The position numbers were made by a program, and so were the translations under genes. From NCBI GenBank assembly GCA_018242045.1, contig JAFECR010000013.1, positions 63,102-107,429 of the forward strand: 44,328 nt of DNA, in the 5' to 3' direction. Below, piece after piece: positions 1-7,460 of the stretch. How positions within the stretch are numbered: position 1 is the stretch's first letter; every line of letters starts with the position of its first letter. The notes beneath the pieces are model-generated. The model saw nothing but the letters and a program-made list of their open reading frames with translations, was not told where the DNA came from and ran no database searches. The DNA comes from Pseudomonadota bacterium (lineage in GTDB: Bacteria > Pseudomonadota > Gammaproteobacteria > Berkiellales > Berkiellaceae).

Positions 1-103
1 GAAGCAATCCAGAAAATATCAAGATGTAATCTGGATTGCTTCGTCGCAGACTCCTCGCAATGACGGACTTGAAACTCCTAATTTTAAAGTGGATCGAGTA
101 TAC
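1..103. repeat. Right half of MITE-like palindromic repeat at the window edge
   Basis: Positions 1-13 and 30-42 form a perfect 13-bp inverted repeat around GAAGCAATCCAGA. It is followed by a CTCCTCGCAATGACGG stretch and a right terminus ending in GAGTATA near 96-102. The same modules recur at 2185-2342 and 25740-25837. The outer 40 bp are the reverse complement of the last 42 bases of the window, apart from one or two mismatches. Confidence 0.7.
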
Positions 104-124
104 TCAGGCCCGGCTTGATTTACT

Positions 125-604
125 TTATTTTAGTTGTGATTGAAAGTAAGCAATTTTCTGTTGGATATTAGTAACTACATTATTTAGCTGTGTTTCCACT
201 ACCATGTAAAAAGGCGAAAATTGATTTGAAAGCAAAAATCTTAGTAACCACTCATTGAGGTTTGCACGCTTTGTTTTGAAATCAGTCGCATAAGCTAGAA
301 ACAATTGAAGATACGCCAGATCAAGCTGAGAAGGCTGGGTAATCCTATCACCCAACAGCACCGGAAAAGCATTGCGCATCGCTGCAGGTTTACCCACTAA
401 ATTTCCTCTAAAACCCGTGATTAATTTTACAATATCTTTAGTGGAGATTTTTTTGAACGCTGTCGCTGCTTGATAATATGTTTGTAGTTTCGTCTCATCG
501 CTTGGATTTTGCACATATTGGCGTAAAGTTTTAATATCTTCAGAAAAGCGTTGTTCCAAAACATCGAGGGAAAATGAACGCTCCATAAAAGTTGTATCAA
601 CCAT
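125..604 (-). CDS. Hypothetical protein, 159 aa
   Basis: This gene is not recognised. The protein is soluble and probably mostly helical, with no signal peptide, no clear membrane segment and no known motif. The ATG at 604 is preceded by a weak GGGTG; a second in-frame Met lies six codons in without a better ribosome binding site. The first third is acidic and helix-rich, and the rest alternates short hydrophobic and polar stretches that could form a small helical bundle. The gene points away from pcm and is separated from it by about 220 bases that hold a partial copy of the dispersed repeat. It could be lineage-specific. Confidence 0.55.
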   Translation of the reverse strand: MVDTTFMERSFSLDVLEQRFSEDIKTLRQYVQNPSDETKLQTYYQAATAFKKISTKDIVKLITGFRGNLVGKPAAMRNAFPVLLGDRITQPSQLDLAYLQLFLAYATDFKTKRANLNEWLLRFLLSNQFSPFYMVVETQLNNVVTNIQQKIAYFQSQLK

Positions 605-741
605 AACGACACCCTTGTTGCAGAATATGGTATAAGTATAGAGTAAGCCAGTATAACATTGATATCACTTTTCTTGCATATACGCTAAAAATAAATTTGA
701 ACTAAGCACATAAATCCCCAGGCATGCAGCTTTGATTAGTG

Positions 742-793
742 CTGAGTAAGTGTAGGCAACAAAGCATAAATTTAAACTGAGGAAAGTATATAC
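742..793. repeat. Partial copy of dispersed repeat
   Basis: The stretch matches 2137-2187 almost base for base: a TGAGTAAG-GTAGGCAACAAAGC core followed by a TAAATTTAAACT terminus and TATATACT. It lies directly upstream of pcm, so the pcm transcript may start within or just after it. Confidence 0.6.
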
Positions 794-821
794 TGGATAG
801 ATAGAGAAATGGGAATTAGTA

Positions 822-1448
822 ATGGCAAATCGTCAATTAATTCAACAATTAAAGTTGCAAGGAATATCCCATCCTGGTGTTTTGCGTGCAATAGAAAAAG
901 TACCACGAGAAAAATTTGTTTTACCCAAACTAAAACAAAGAGCTTACGAAAATGTCGCTCTTCCTATTGATAAAGATCAAACCATTTCGCAGCCTTATGT
1001 GGTCGCCCTCATGACTCAAGCTTTAATTGATCATCCAAACCCTCGCAAAATATTAGAAATTGGCACAGGTTCTGGTTACCAAGCCGCTGTTTTGGGCACC
1101 CTTTTTCCCGAAATTTGGACAATAGAACGAATAGAAGTACTGTACCATAAAGCAAAAAAATTGCTTTATGAATTGGGTTTTAGCAATGTTCATTGTCGAT
1201 TAGGAGATGGCGTTAAAGGTTACGTTGATGAAGCACCTTTTGATGGCATCTTAGTCACTGCAGCCACACCAACTTTACCACTGGCGCTCCTAGAACAACT
1301 GCACCCTCAAGGGGGGCGACTCGTTATACCATTAGGACCTACTCATCAAGTGCAAGAACTGACTTTAATCATTCGTCAAGAAGATAAATTTGAGGAAACA
1401 ATATTAGAGCAAGTTTGTTTTGTTCCATTGATCCCTGATCATCATTAA
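822..1448 (+). CDS. pcm: Protein-L-isoaspartate O-methyltransferase
   Basis: The enzyme transfers a methyl group from S-adenosylmethionine to isoaspartyl residues of damaged proteins, starting their repair in the cytoplasm. The 208-aa length is normal for the family. Visible signatures are the conserved QTISQPYVVALMTQ segment near residues 53-67, the class I methyltransferase motif I ILEIGTGSGYQ near 77-87, an acidic residue ending the next strand (TIERIE), and FDGILVTAA near 140, which is typical of Pcm. The family often sits near surE or rpoS; here it is followed after 8 bases by a degenerate 2H phosphoesterase gene, so the two may be co-transcribed. Confidence 0.93.
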   Translation: MANRQLIQQLKLQGISHPGVLRAIEKVPREKFVLPKLKQRAYENVALPIDKDQTISQPYVVALMTQALIDHPNPRKILEIGTGSGYQAAVLGTLFPEIWTIERIEVLYHKAKKLLYELGFSNVHCRLGDGVKGYVDEAPFDGILVTAATPTLPLALLEQLHPQGGRLVIPLGPTHQVQELTLIIRQEDKFEETILEQVCFVPLIPDHH

Positions 1449-1456
1449 TATATTCT

Positions 1457-2068
1457 TTGAAATTATTAAGCAAAGAGATATCTACTTTGAATACAACTCT
1501 TTTTCTTGCCCTATTGCCAAGTCATGATAATCGCCGAATAATGACAGAGAAGATCCTTTCCTGTGAAACAAAACGTTCTCCACTTGCCCGCATTCAGTGG
1601 TCTCATACTAATGATCTTCATATTATTTTAGGTGCGATTAACAATGTGCGTGAAAATGATTTTCGAAACGTTGCATTAGCATTAAATATGGTTTCTCAAA
1701 GTAGTCCCCTGATGGCTAATGTTGAGGAAATTGGGGGCTTTGGAAATGCCATTGTTTTAAAGATTGGTCCCCATCAGCAGCTTCTTAATATTCATAAAAA
1801 AATGAATCAAAAACTGATACAAACCACACAGAACCTATATCAATTCGATACAAGAAATCGATTTTTACCCCAGCTCGTCGTTGGCAGAGTTCACAATCTC
1901 CAGGTACTTAACCAACAACACAAACAACAATTATTAGGTTTAGTCGAAGAACAATTCAGAGGATATTCTTTTCTGATCCAACAAGCCGCGCTTGTTCGAA
2001 AATTACCCGAAAAATCTTACCCTGCCTATCAAAGCGTTCAGCTTTATACGCTCGCAGGCTCTAAGTAA
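1457..2068 (+). CDS. Degenerate 2H phosphoesterase (ThpR / RNA 2',3'-cyclic phosphodiesterase-like)
   Basis: The fold matches the 2'-5' RNA ligase/ThpR family: an N-terminal LFLALLPS strand, then DLHIILGAI at the first HxT/S position, a GGFGNAIVLKIG stretch, RNRFLPQLVVGRV at the second HxT/S position and a C-terminal YPAYQSVQLYTL strand. Both catalytic motifs are altered: the first reads H-I-I and the second Q-L-V, so the second histidine is gone. The protein has probably lost hydrolase activity. The 203-aa length uses a TTG start at 1457. A second TTG at 1487, closer to the conserved strand and preceded by AGAG, is an equally good choice. The gene follows pcm by 8 bases. Confidence 0.65.
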   Translation: MKLLSKEISTLNTTLFLALLPSHDNRRIMTEKILSCETKRSPLARIQWSHTNDLHIILGAINNVRENDFRNVALALNMVSQSSPLMANVEEIGGFGNAIVLKIGPHQQLLNIHKKMNQKLIQTTQNLYQFDTRNRFLPQLVVGRVHNLQVLNQQHKQQLLGLVEEQFRGYSFLIQQAALVRKLPEKSYPAYQSVQLYTLAGSK

Positions 2069-2106
2069 GCTTTTTTCGTCTAGCAAAATTAAAACCGACG
2101 CGAATA

Positions 2107-2187
2107 TATACTGGAACCAGTTTAGATCCCGACCGGGGTGAGTAAGCGTAGGCAACAAAGCCTAAATTTAAACTGGGAAAAGCATAT
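2107..2187. mobile_element. Short MITE-like repeat, internal-deletion type
   Basis: An element of about 80 bp with imperfect terminal inverted repeats: TATACTGGAACCAGTTT on the left and AAACTGGGAAAAGCATATA on the right. It carries the TGAGTAAGCGTAGGCAACAA core shared with 742-793. It abuts the next element and shares the TATACT boundary with it. Confidence 0.6.
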
Positions 2188-2342
2188 ACTCGAACCAGTT
2201 TGAAATTAGGATCCGTCGTTGCGACCCAGAGCGAAGCGAAGGGGAAGCAATCCAGAAAAAAGACTGGATTGCCGCATCGCTTCGCTCCTCGCAAAGACGG
2301 ATCATGAGTTGGCTGATCCTAAATTTAAACTCGGAAGAGTAT
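2185..2342. mobile_element. MITE-like palindromic element, full-length copy
   Basis: An element of about 158 bp. The left end TATACTCGAACCAGTTTGAAA and the right end, read on the opposite strand (TATACTCTTCCGAGTTTAAA), are imperfect inverted repeats. Both continue into ATTAGGATCC-like and GATCCGTC/GACGGATC arms, with a nested GAAGCAATCCAG hairpin. It contains no convincing gene. Related copies are at 1-103, 25740-25837 and 44287-44328. Confidence 0.65.
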
Positions 2343-2343
2343 A

Positions 2344-2514
2344 TTAATGGATCCGATGGGAAGGACTAGGTAATGCCATCAAGATCAATTCTTTAATCAT
2401 TGTATGATAATCAATCTTATCAGCAGACTGACTATTGTTATCTGGTAAATCTACTAGAATTTGGTTTTCTTTGGATAATTCTTCTACAGCGTCAATCACT
2501 CTTTCTTTATTCAT
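2344..2514 (-). CDS. Small acidic hypothetical protein, 56 aa
   Basis: The short reading frame begins MNKERVIDAVEELSKENQ and ends PSPSHRIH. A GAGG lies 8 bases before its ATG, which supports translation. It is polar and acidic, with an amphipathic first helix and a hydrophobic second helix (KELILMAL). No family was recognised. The stop codon sits exactly at the edge of the repeat at 2185-2342, so the insertion may have trimmed a longer gene. On the opposite strand a 79-codon frame exists but has no coding character. Confidence 0.45.
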   Translation of the reverse strand: MNKERVIDAVEELSKENQILVDLPDNNSQSADKIDYHTMIKELILMALPSPSHRIH

Positions 2515-2571
2515 TTTATACAACCTCTACATATTGTATTGCCACATATATGTGGTCACCTTCTACTCTTT

Positions 2572-2585
2572 CCAGTTTAAACTGG
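2572..2585. repeat. Perfect palindrome CCAGTTTAAACTGG
   Basis: A 14-bp perfect palindrome built from two head-to-head copies of the CCAGTTT terminus of the dispersed repeat. It is probably a remnant of a collapsed element. It lies about 57 bases upstream of the small gene at 2344-2514. Confidence 0.45.
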
Positions 2586-2668
2586 CACGAGTTACATACC
2601 CGAACAGGGTATAACAGCTACTCTAATATACCTAGTTAATTTAAGTGAGTGTAGTACTAAAAAATATT

Positions 2669-3292
2669 TTACTTTGAAATAATGCTAACACATTTGCTTT
2701 TACGTAAATAAAATCGCCAAGGCAGTTCTTTATGTTCCTCGGCATAGTCAATCCCAATACGAGGTGATGCAACAATATCACCTTTGCTCACTTTAATGTT
2801 TCTATCCTCAAGCCAAATCGGCGGTTTATCTAATTGAGAACCATCTAATGCCGTCGTGATCCCTAAGGCAGAAGTTAAGATCCCAGGTCCTGCTGTTAAC
2901 CTGGCACTTTGCTGTTTTAAGTTTCGCCGAAGCAACATGTGGGGGATCCCATCTATAGGTTCTATTGCTCTAATCAATACTGCTTGTGGATTATTTTCAC
3001 CTGCAGTAACGATATTGAATAGATGATGAATACCATAACACAAGTAAATATAGGCAACGCCGCCTTTTGCATACATCGTTTCAGTCCGTTGAGTACGCCG
3101 ATGGTTATAAGCATGTGAGGCTTTATCTAAAACCCCATTATAAGCCTCTGTTTCAACAATCATGCCAGAAGTTATGCAATTATTTATTTTGGTGACCAAG
3201 ATCTTGCCAAGCAATGTTTTGCTTAACGTAACTACATCTTCGTTATGATAATAACTTAGAGGTATTATCAATTTGGAGTGCGCTTTATCCAT
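2669..3292 (-). CDS. 3-methyladenine DNA glycosylase, AAG/MPG family
   Basis: A monofunctional base-excision repair enzyme that removes alkylated purines. Visible family signatures are VETEAY near residues 46-51 (Glu49 corresponds to the catalytic Glu and Tyr51 to the base-stacking Tyr), SHAYNHRRTQR near 59-69, YIYLCYGIHHLFNIV near 80-95, AVLIRAIEP near 104-112 and RLTAGPG near 130. The 207-aa length matches the bacterial family. The gene is monocistronic, transcribed away from the HTH gene at 3478, with an AT-rich divergent promoter region between them. It is unrelated in fold to E. coli Tag or AlkA. Confidence 0.92.
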   Translation of the reverse strand: MDKAHSKLIIPLSYYHNEDVVTLSKTLLGKILVTKINNCITSGMIVETEAYNGVLDKASHAYNHRRTQRTETMYAKGGVAYIYLCYGIHHLFNIVTAGENNPQAVLIRAIEPIDGIPHMLLRRNLKQQSARLTAGPGILTSALGITTALDGSQLDKPPIWLEDRNIKVSKGDIVASPRIGIDYAEEHKELPWRFYLRKSKCVSIISK

Positions 3293-3383
3293 TTTATCAC
3301 CTTCGACAAATAATATTTTATTATATTAATCAATAATTTATAATTAAATTCTTTAATTTTATTGTTATTGGGTTATTACATTA

Positions 3384-3411
3384 TTTACTCACGAAAGAAT
3401 CAAGATATAAT
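3384..3411 (+). promoter_or_regulatory. Sigma-70-type promoter for the HTH-pdxH pair
   Basis: TTTACT at 3384-3389 and TATAAT at 3406-3411 are separated by 16 bases. They lie 67 bases upstream of the ATG at 3478, in an AT-rich stretch. Confidence 0.6.
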
Positions 3412-3477
3412 CAAAGTAAGCTTATCAAGCCTATAGATTGACCTTAAAACTATATCAAGAGATTTGGAAGCGATAAC

Positions 3478-3702
3478 ATGACTATGCATACCCCCATTTT
3501 AGAAAATATTCATGCTTTACTTGATTTTAATCACGTACCAAAATCTAAGCTCGAAAGAGTGCAATATTTTTCACAAACATTTGGTTTGTCAATACAAGAA
3601 AGTGAAAATGTGCTTGCAGGTGAGCAAGTTCCTAATAAAAAGCTGTTAAAGCAAATTGCTGATAAGTTCGAAGTGGATCCCTTGTGGCTGTTAAAAAATT
3701 AA
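3478..3702 (+). CDS. Small HTH (XRE/Cro-like) protein, 74 aa
   Basis: The frame reads like a stripped-down Cro/C1-type helix-turn-helix. Helices run through ERVQYFSQTFGLSIQESENVLAGEQVPNKK and on to LLKQIADKFEVDPLWLLKN, the usual end of an XRE domain with its 'VDPLWLL' tail. There is no extra effector domain. A GGAAG lies 8 bases before the ATG. It is followed six bases later by the predicted TTG start of pdxH, so the two are probably co-transcribed; whether the regulator controls pdxH or only itself cannot be told from the sequence. Confidence 0.7.
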   Translation: MTMHTPILENIHALLDFNHVPKSKLERVQYFSQTFGLSIQESENVLAGEQVPNKKLLKQIADKFEVDPLWLLKN

Positions 3703-3708
3703 AATAAA

Positions 3709-4341
3709 TTGGCTTTAAATGTTATGCAAGATTATTCAAAATTACCACTGCTTAAACAAGCACTTCAGCAAGATCCTTTCCAACAGTTTTCACTTTGGTT
3801 TAATCAAGCCCTGTCGCAAGGAGAAATTGAGCCTAGCGCCTTTACTTTAGCAACAGTCAATACCGATTATGATGTAACGGCGCGAATAGTTTTATTAAAA
3901 TCCTTTGACGAAAAAGGATTTGTTTTTTTTACCAACTATTTAAGCGCCAAATCGGAGCAACTCAAAGAAATTCCTAAAGCAGCAATGGTTTTCTGGTGGC
4001 CCAAATGTCAAAGGCAAGTGAGAATTTGCGGTTTAGTAAACAAAATACCTGCTACTCAATCTGATGAATATTTTAAAAAGCGTCCAAGAGAATCACAAAT
4101 TGCTGCCACTATCTCTCAACAAAGTCAACCACTAACAGATAGAGAACAGCTATTACAGGAATTTAATAGCTTTACAAATGATACACAACAACCTATTAGG
4201 CGACCTGATTTTTGGGGTGGATTCATTTTAAATCCTGAAAAGATAGAATTTTGGCAAGCAAGAAGCCACCGTTTACATGATCGCTTTCAATACACTAAAA
4301 ATAAAGCGTCGCTATGGGAAATTTTGCAGCTCTACCCCTAA
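3709..4341 (+). CDS. pdxH: Pyridoxamine 5'-phosphate oxidase
   Basis: An FMN-dependent oxidase that converts pyridoxamine/pyridoxine 5'-phosphate to pyridoxal 5'-phosphate in the last step of B6 salvage. The protein is 210 aa, normal for the family. Conserved parts include ARIVLLKSFDEKGFVFFTNY near residues 49-68, SAKSEQL, AAMVFWWPKCQRQVRICG near 84-101, YFKKRPRESQI near 116-126, the RRPDFWGGF FMN/PLP segment near 164-172, and the C-terminal signature FWQARSHRLHDRF near 180-192. The family start is near the TTG at 3709; the next ATG at 3724 is also possible and would lose five residues. Confidence 0.93.
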   Translation: MALNVMQDYSKLPLLKQALQQDPFQQFSLWFNQALSQGEIEPSAFTLATVNTDYDVTARIVLLKSFDEKGFVFFTNYLSAKSEQLKEIPKAAMVFWWPKCQRQVRICGLVNKIPATQSDEYFKKRPRESQIAATISQQSQPLTDREQLLQEFNSFTNDTQQPIRRPDFWGGFILNPEKIEFWQARSHRLHDRFQYTKNKASLWEILQLYP

Positions 4342-4357
4342 GATCTTAATGCTTTCT

Positions 4358-4457
4358 TATACTCAAACCAGTTTGAATCCCGTATCAAGTACGGGACATG
4401 CTTAGACAAGACGCCAAGCGGGCGAATCCGCAGGCCTGTAGCTTTGAGAAGAGTATA
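4358..4457. mobile_element. MITE-like repeat, about 100 bp
   Basis: Terminal inverted repeats TATACTCAAACCAGTTT on the left and TTTGAGAAGAGTATA on the right enclose a different core, including a CCCGTATCAAGTACGGG hairpin. It belongs to the same family as 2185-2342 by its ends, not by its core. It separates pdxH from the pnt operon. Confidence 0.55.
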
Positions 4458-4506
4458 CACAAGGTATTTAACCATTGTTAATTTGATAGCTAATCTGGTC
4501 TCGTCA

Positions 4507-4538
4507 TTGCAACTGTATTTATATTATTTATAATACAG
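4507..4538 (+). promoter_or_regulatory. pnt operon promoter with embedded dyad operator
   Basis: TTGCAA at 4507-4512 and TATAAT at 4529-4534 are 16 bases apart, a good sigma-70 promoter 34 bases ahead of pntAA. An inverted repeat CTGTATT (4513-4519) / AATACAG (4532-4538) fills the spacer and covers the -10 box, which is the placement expected of a repressor operator. Confidence 0.55.
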
Positions 4539-4567
4539 CTTTACACATAAAATAATATAAGCTTGTC

Positions 4568-5692
4568 ATGCGAGTTGCCATTCCTAAAGAAATCACCGAC
4601 GCAGAAAACCGCGTCGCGCTTGTACCAGCATTGGTTGCAGACTTAACACGATTAGGATGTACCGTTTTATTTGAAAACGGCGCAGGCGCAGGTGCTTGCT
4701 ATCCGGATGAACTTTATCAAAACGTCACATTTTATAGCGATCCTGCTAAGCTCTATCAGGACGCAGATATTGTGCTTAAAGTAGAAGCCCCTTTTGAGGA
4801 AGAAGTTGCTCAATTTAAAGAAAATACCATTGTGATAGGCTTACTCTCAGGATATCGTTTTCCTGAGCGCATTGCTGCGCTAAGTCGTCGTAATATTACC
4901 AGTTTTGCAATGGAACTTGTGCCAAGAATTTCTCGAGCTCAATCTATGGATGCCCTATCTTCGCAAGCCACTATTGTTGGGTACAAAGCTGTACTTATTG
5001 CTGCGAACATGACAAACCGTTTCTTTCCTATGCTAACTACCGCTGCTGGCACCATCAGACCCAGTGAAGTCCTTGTGATTGGCGCTGGTGTTGCGGGGTT
5101 ACAAGCCATTGCAACCGCAAAACGATTAGGTGCCATTGTCAAAGCCTATGACATTCGAACCGCTGCACGCGAACAAATTGAATCGCTCGGCGCAAAAATG
5201 ATCAATATTGATGTACAGGCTGAAGGGGCTGGTGGCTATGCTCGTGAATTAACCGATGATGAAAAACAAAAACAACAAACCGTACTTTTAGAAGCCATTT
5301 CAAGATCGCAAGCTATTATTTCTACCGCACTTATTCCTGGAAAACCTGCACCTAAAATCATTACCACAGCCATGGTAGAAGCAATGGCACCTGGTTCAGT
5401 CATTGTTGATTGTGCCGCCATTGCTGGTGGAAACTGTGAGTTAACACAACCCGATAAAACTATATCCCACCAAGGGATCTTGATTAATGGTCCAACCAAC
5501 ATACCAAGCATGGTAGCCAAGGACGCCAGTAATATGTATGCCAAAAATCTTACCAATTTTCTTGCATTGTTGGTAAAAGATGGCAAACTCAATATCGATT
5601 GGCAAGATGAAATTTTATCTCAAAGTGTTTTGACGCATCAGAATGAAATTAAACATCAACCGACCCGTAATCTCATCGCAGGTGCATCATGA
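4568..5692 (+). CDS. pntAA: NAD(P) transhydrogenase subunit alpha part 1 (dI domain)
   Basis: The NAD(H)-binding soluble domain of the proton-translocating transhydrogenase, which uses the proton motive force to drive NADPH formation from NADH. It begins MRVAIPKE, typical of the alanine dehydrogenase/PntA N-terminal domain. It carries the Rossmann motif VIGAGVAGLQA near residues 170-180 with YDIR after it, the RAQSMDALSSQATI loop near 123-136 and the mobile-loop region around 225. The 374-aa length shows that the membrane part is encoded separately, as in the three-subunit type. Its TGA overlaps the next ATG by four bases. Confidence 0.96.
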   Translation: MRVAIPKEITDAENRVALVPALVADLTRLGCTVLFENGAGAGACYPDELYQNVTFYSDPAKLYQDADIVLKVEAPFEEEVAQFKENTIVIGLLSGYRFPERIAALSRRNITSFAMELVPRISRAQSMDALSSQATIVGYKAVLIAANMTNRFFPMLTTAAGTIRPSEVLVIGAGVAGLQAIATAKRLGAIVKAYDIRTAAREQIESLGAKMINIDVQAEGAGGYARELTDDEKQKQQTVLLEAISRSQAIISTALIPGKPAPKIITTAMVEAMAPGSVIVDCAAIAGGNCELTQPDKTISHQGILINGPTNIPSMVAKDASNMYAKNLTNFLALLVKDGKLNIDWQDEILSQSVLTHQNEIKHQPTRNLIAGAS

Positions 5693-5985
5693 TAGATGGA
5701 TTTATCACATTCCTATACATTTTCGTCCTTTCGGCCTTTACAGGTTATGAAGTCATAAACCGTGTCCCAGTGATTCTCCACACGCCTTTAATGTCTGGTA
5801 CAAACTTTATTCATGGCATCATATTAATAGGAGCCATGATAGCATTAGGACAAGCCAACACTGTTTTTGAACAATCCATTGGTTTTTTTGCCGTATTGAT
5901 TGCGACAATCAATGTGGTGGGTGGGTTTGTCGTTACTAAACGCATGCTAGACATGTTTCAAACAGAGCGTAAAACAAATGCATAA
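5689..5985 (+). CDS. pntAB: NAD(P) transhydrogenase subunit alpha part 2 (membrane)
   Basis: A small 98-aa membrane subunit that forms part of the proton channel. Three hydrophobic helices are visible: FITFLYIFVLSAFTGYEVI, FIHGIILIGAMIALGQA and FFAVLIATINVVGGFVV. A HTPLMSGTNFIHGI segment, conserved in this subunit, precedes the second. The start overlaps pntAA by four bases and the end overlaps pntB by eight, pointing to translational coupling and equal subunit supply. Confidence 0.95.
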   Translation: MIDGFITFLYIFVLSAFTGYEVINRVPVILHTPLMSGTNFIHGIILIGAMIALGQANTVFEQSIGFFAVLIATINVVGGFVVTKRMLDMFQTERKTNA

Positions 5986-7348
5986 TTTTATTCAACCAAT
6001 TTATCTTATTACCGCCATCATATTAATCATGGGCATTCGCAAAATGTCCTCCCCTAAAACAGCAAAAAATGGCATCACATATGCTGGTTGGGGAATGTTA
6101 GCAGCTATTTTAGTCACATTTCTTGTCCCTGAAATTCGTGGCGTGTGGAATCATTTACTGATTTTAACTGGTATAGCAATAGGCACTTACATTGGATGGT
6201 CTTCTGGCAATAAAGTTCAGATGATTAACATGCCGCAAATGATTGCACTTTATAATGGTATGGGTGGTGGTGCAGCCGGTGCTATTGCAGCCATAGAATT
6301 ACTTGCGCCTTCACATAGTTTTACAGTACGTGCCTTAGCATTACTCGGAGCACTTATCGGCACTATTTCCTTTAGTGGTAGCATTATCGCTTTTGCCAAA
6401 TTACAAGATCTGATGAAACGCGTTATCATTTTACCTAAGCATCAACTGGTTAATTCCGCTATTTTAGTGGCAAGCGTATTCCTGGGTTGCTTAATCTTAT
6501 TTTCATCACAACCTTCAAAATTACTGCTTTTGCCCTTTTTTATACTATTACTCGTATTAGGGGTTACTTTCACCATCCCCATTGGTGGGGCGAATATGCC
6601 TGTCGTCATTTCCCTCTTTAATGCCATGACTGGTTTAGCCGTCGGCTTTGAAGGTTTTGTTTTAAACAACAACGCTTTGATCATTGCAGGTACTGTAGTT
6701 GGTGCTTCAGGTACACTCTTAACTCAGTTAATGGCCAAAGCAATGAATAAATCAGTGGCTTCGATTTTCTTCTCGCCTATGTCAATACAGCAAGAAAGCA
6801 TTTCTCAAACCAATGGTAGTCTTAAGCCTGTAGAAATCAGCGATGCCGCGGTTATGATGGCGTATTCTAACAAAGTTATTATTGTTCCAGGTTATGGGAT
6901 GGCAGTTGCGCAAGCCCAACATAAAATCTGGGAGCTCGCTCAGCAATTAGAACAACGAGGTGTTATTGTCAAATTTGCAATTCACCCTGTCGCTGGTCGT
7001 ATGCCAGGTCATATGAATGTTCTGTTGGCAGAAGCGGGTGTACCCTACGATAAATTACTCGATTTGGATGAAATCAATGCCGAGTTTTCAAATACAGATA
7101 CCGTTTTAGTCATTGGTGCTAACGATGTCGTTAATCCTTCTGCAAAAACAGAACCATCAAGCCCTATCTTTGGCATGCCAATTCTAGATGCTGCCAGTGC
7201 ACGCAATGTTTTGGTTATTAAGCGAGGTCAAGGCAAAGGTTTTTCTGGGGTCGAAAATAGTTTATTTACCATGGATAACGCCCGTATGCTTTATGGCGAT
7301 GGCCAAGATGTAGCCAATAAATTAATACACGCGGTAAAAGCACTCTAA
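5978..7348 (+). CDS. pntB: NAD(P) transhydrogenase subunit beta
   Basis: Carries the main membrane domain (eight or nine hydrophobic helices, residues 1 to about 265) and the NADP(H)-binding dIII domain. The latter shows VIIVPGYGMAVAQAQ near 297-311, HPVAGRMPGHMNVLLAEAGVPYD near 334-356, VLVIGANDVVNPSAKT near 376-390, SPIFGMPILD and VIKRG near the end. The 456-aa length is normal. It closes the operon; the gene after it starts more than 100 bases downstream, with its own ribosome binding site. Confidence 0.96.
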   Translation: MHNFIQPIYLITAIILIMGIRKMSSPKTAKNGITYAGWGMLAAILVTFLVPEIRGVWNHLLILTGIAIGTYIGWSSGNKVQMINMPQMIALYNGMGGGAAGAIAAIELLAPSHSFTVRALALLGALIGTISFSGSIIAFAKLQDLMKRVIILPKHQLVNSAILVASVFLGCLILFSSQPSKLLLLPFFILLLVLGVTFTIPIGGANMPVVISLFNAMTGLAVGFEGFVLNNNALIIAGTVVGASGTLLTQLMAKAMNKSVASIFFSPMSIQQESISQTNGSLKPVEISDAAVMMAYSNKVIIVPGYGMAVAQAQHKIWELAQQLEQRGVIVKFAIHPVAGRMPGHMNVLLAEAGVPYDKLLDLDEINAEFSNTDTVLVIGANDVVNPSAKTEPSSPIFGMPILDAASARNVLVIKRGQGKGFSGVENSLFTMDNARMLYGDGQDVANKLIHAVKAL

Positions 7349-7460
7349 GTAAATTTAAACAGTATTACTCTTTCCGTTATGCCAACCAACTATTAAAGAA
7401 TATTGGTATTTCTCCGATAATGACTGTGTAAATTTTATTTTTGTTGCTTTAGAGGTAATT

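Noticed and set aside
2061..2294. A 77-codon minus-strand frame
   Set aside because: It lies almost wholly within the dispersed repeats and its sequence is just the translated repeat.
2400..2639. A 79-codon plus-strand frame with Tyr/Ser-rich sequence
   Set aside because: It is opposite the small gene at 2344-2514, runs into the CCAGTTTAAACTGG palindrome and has no ribosome binding site.
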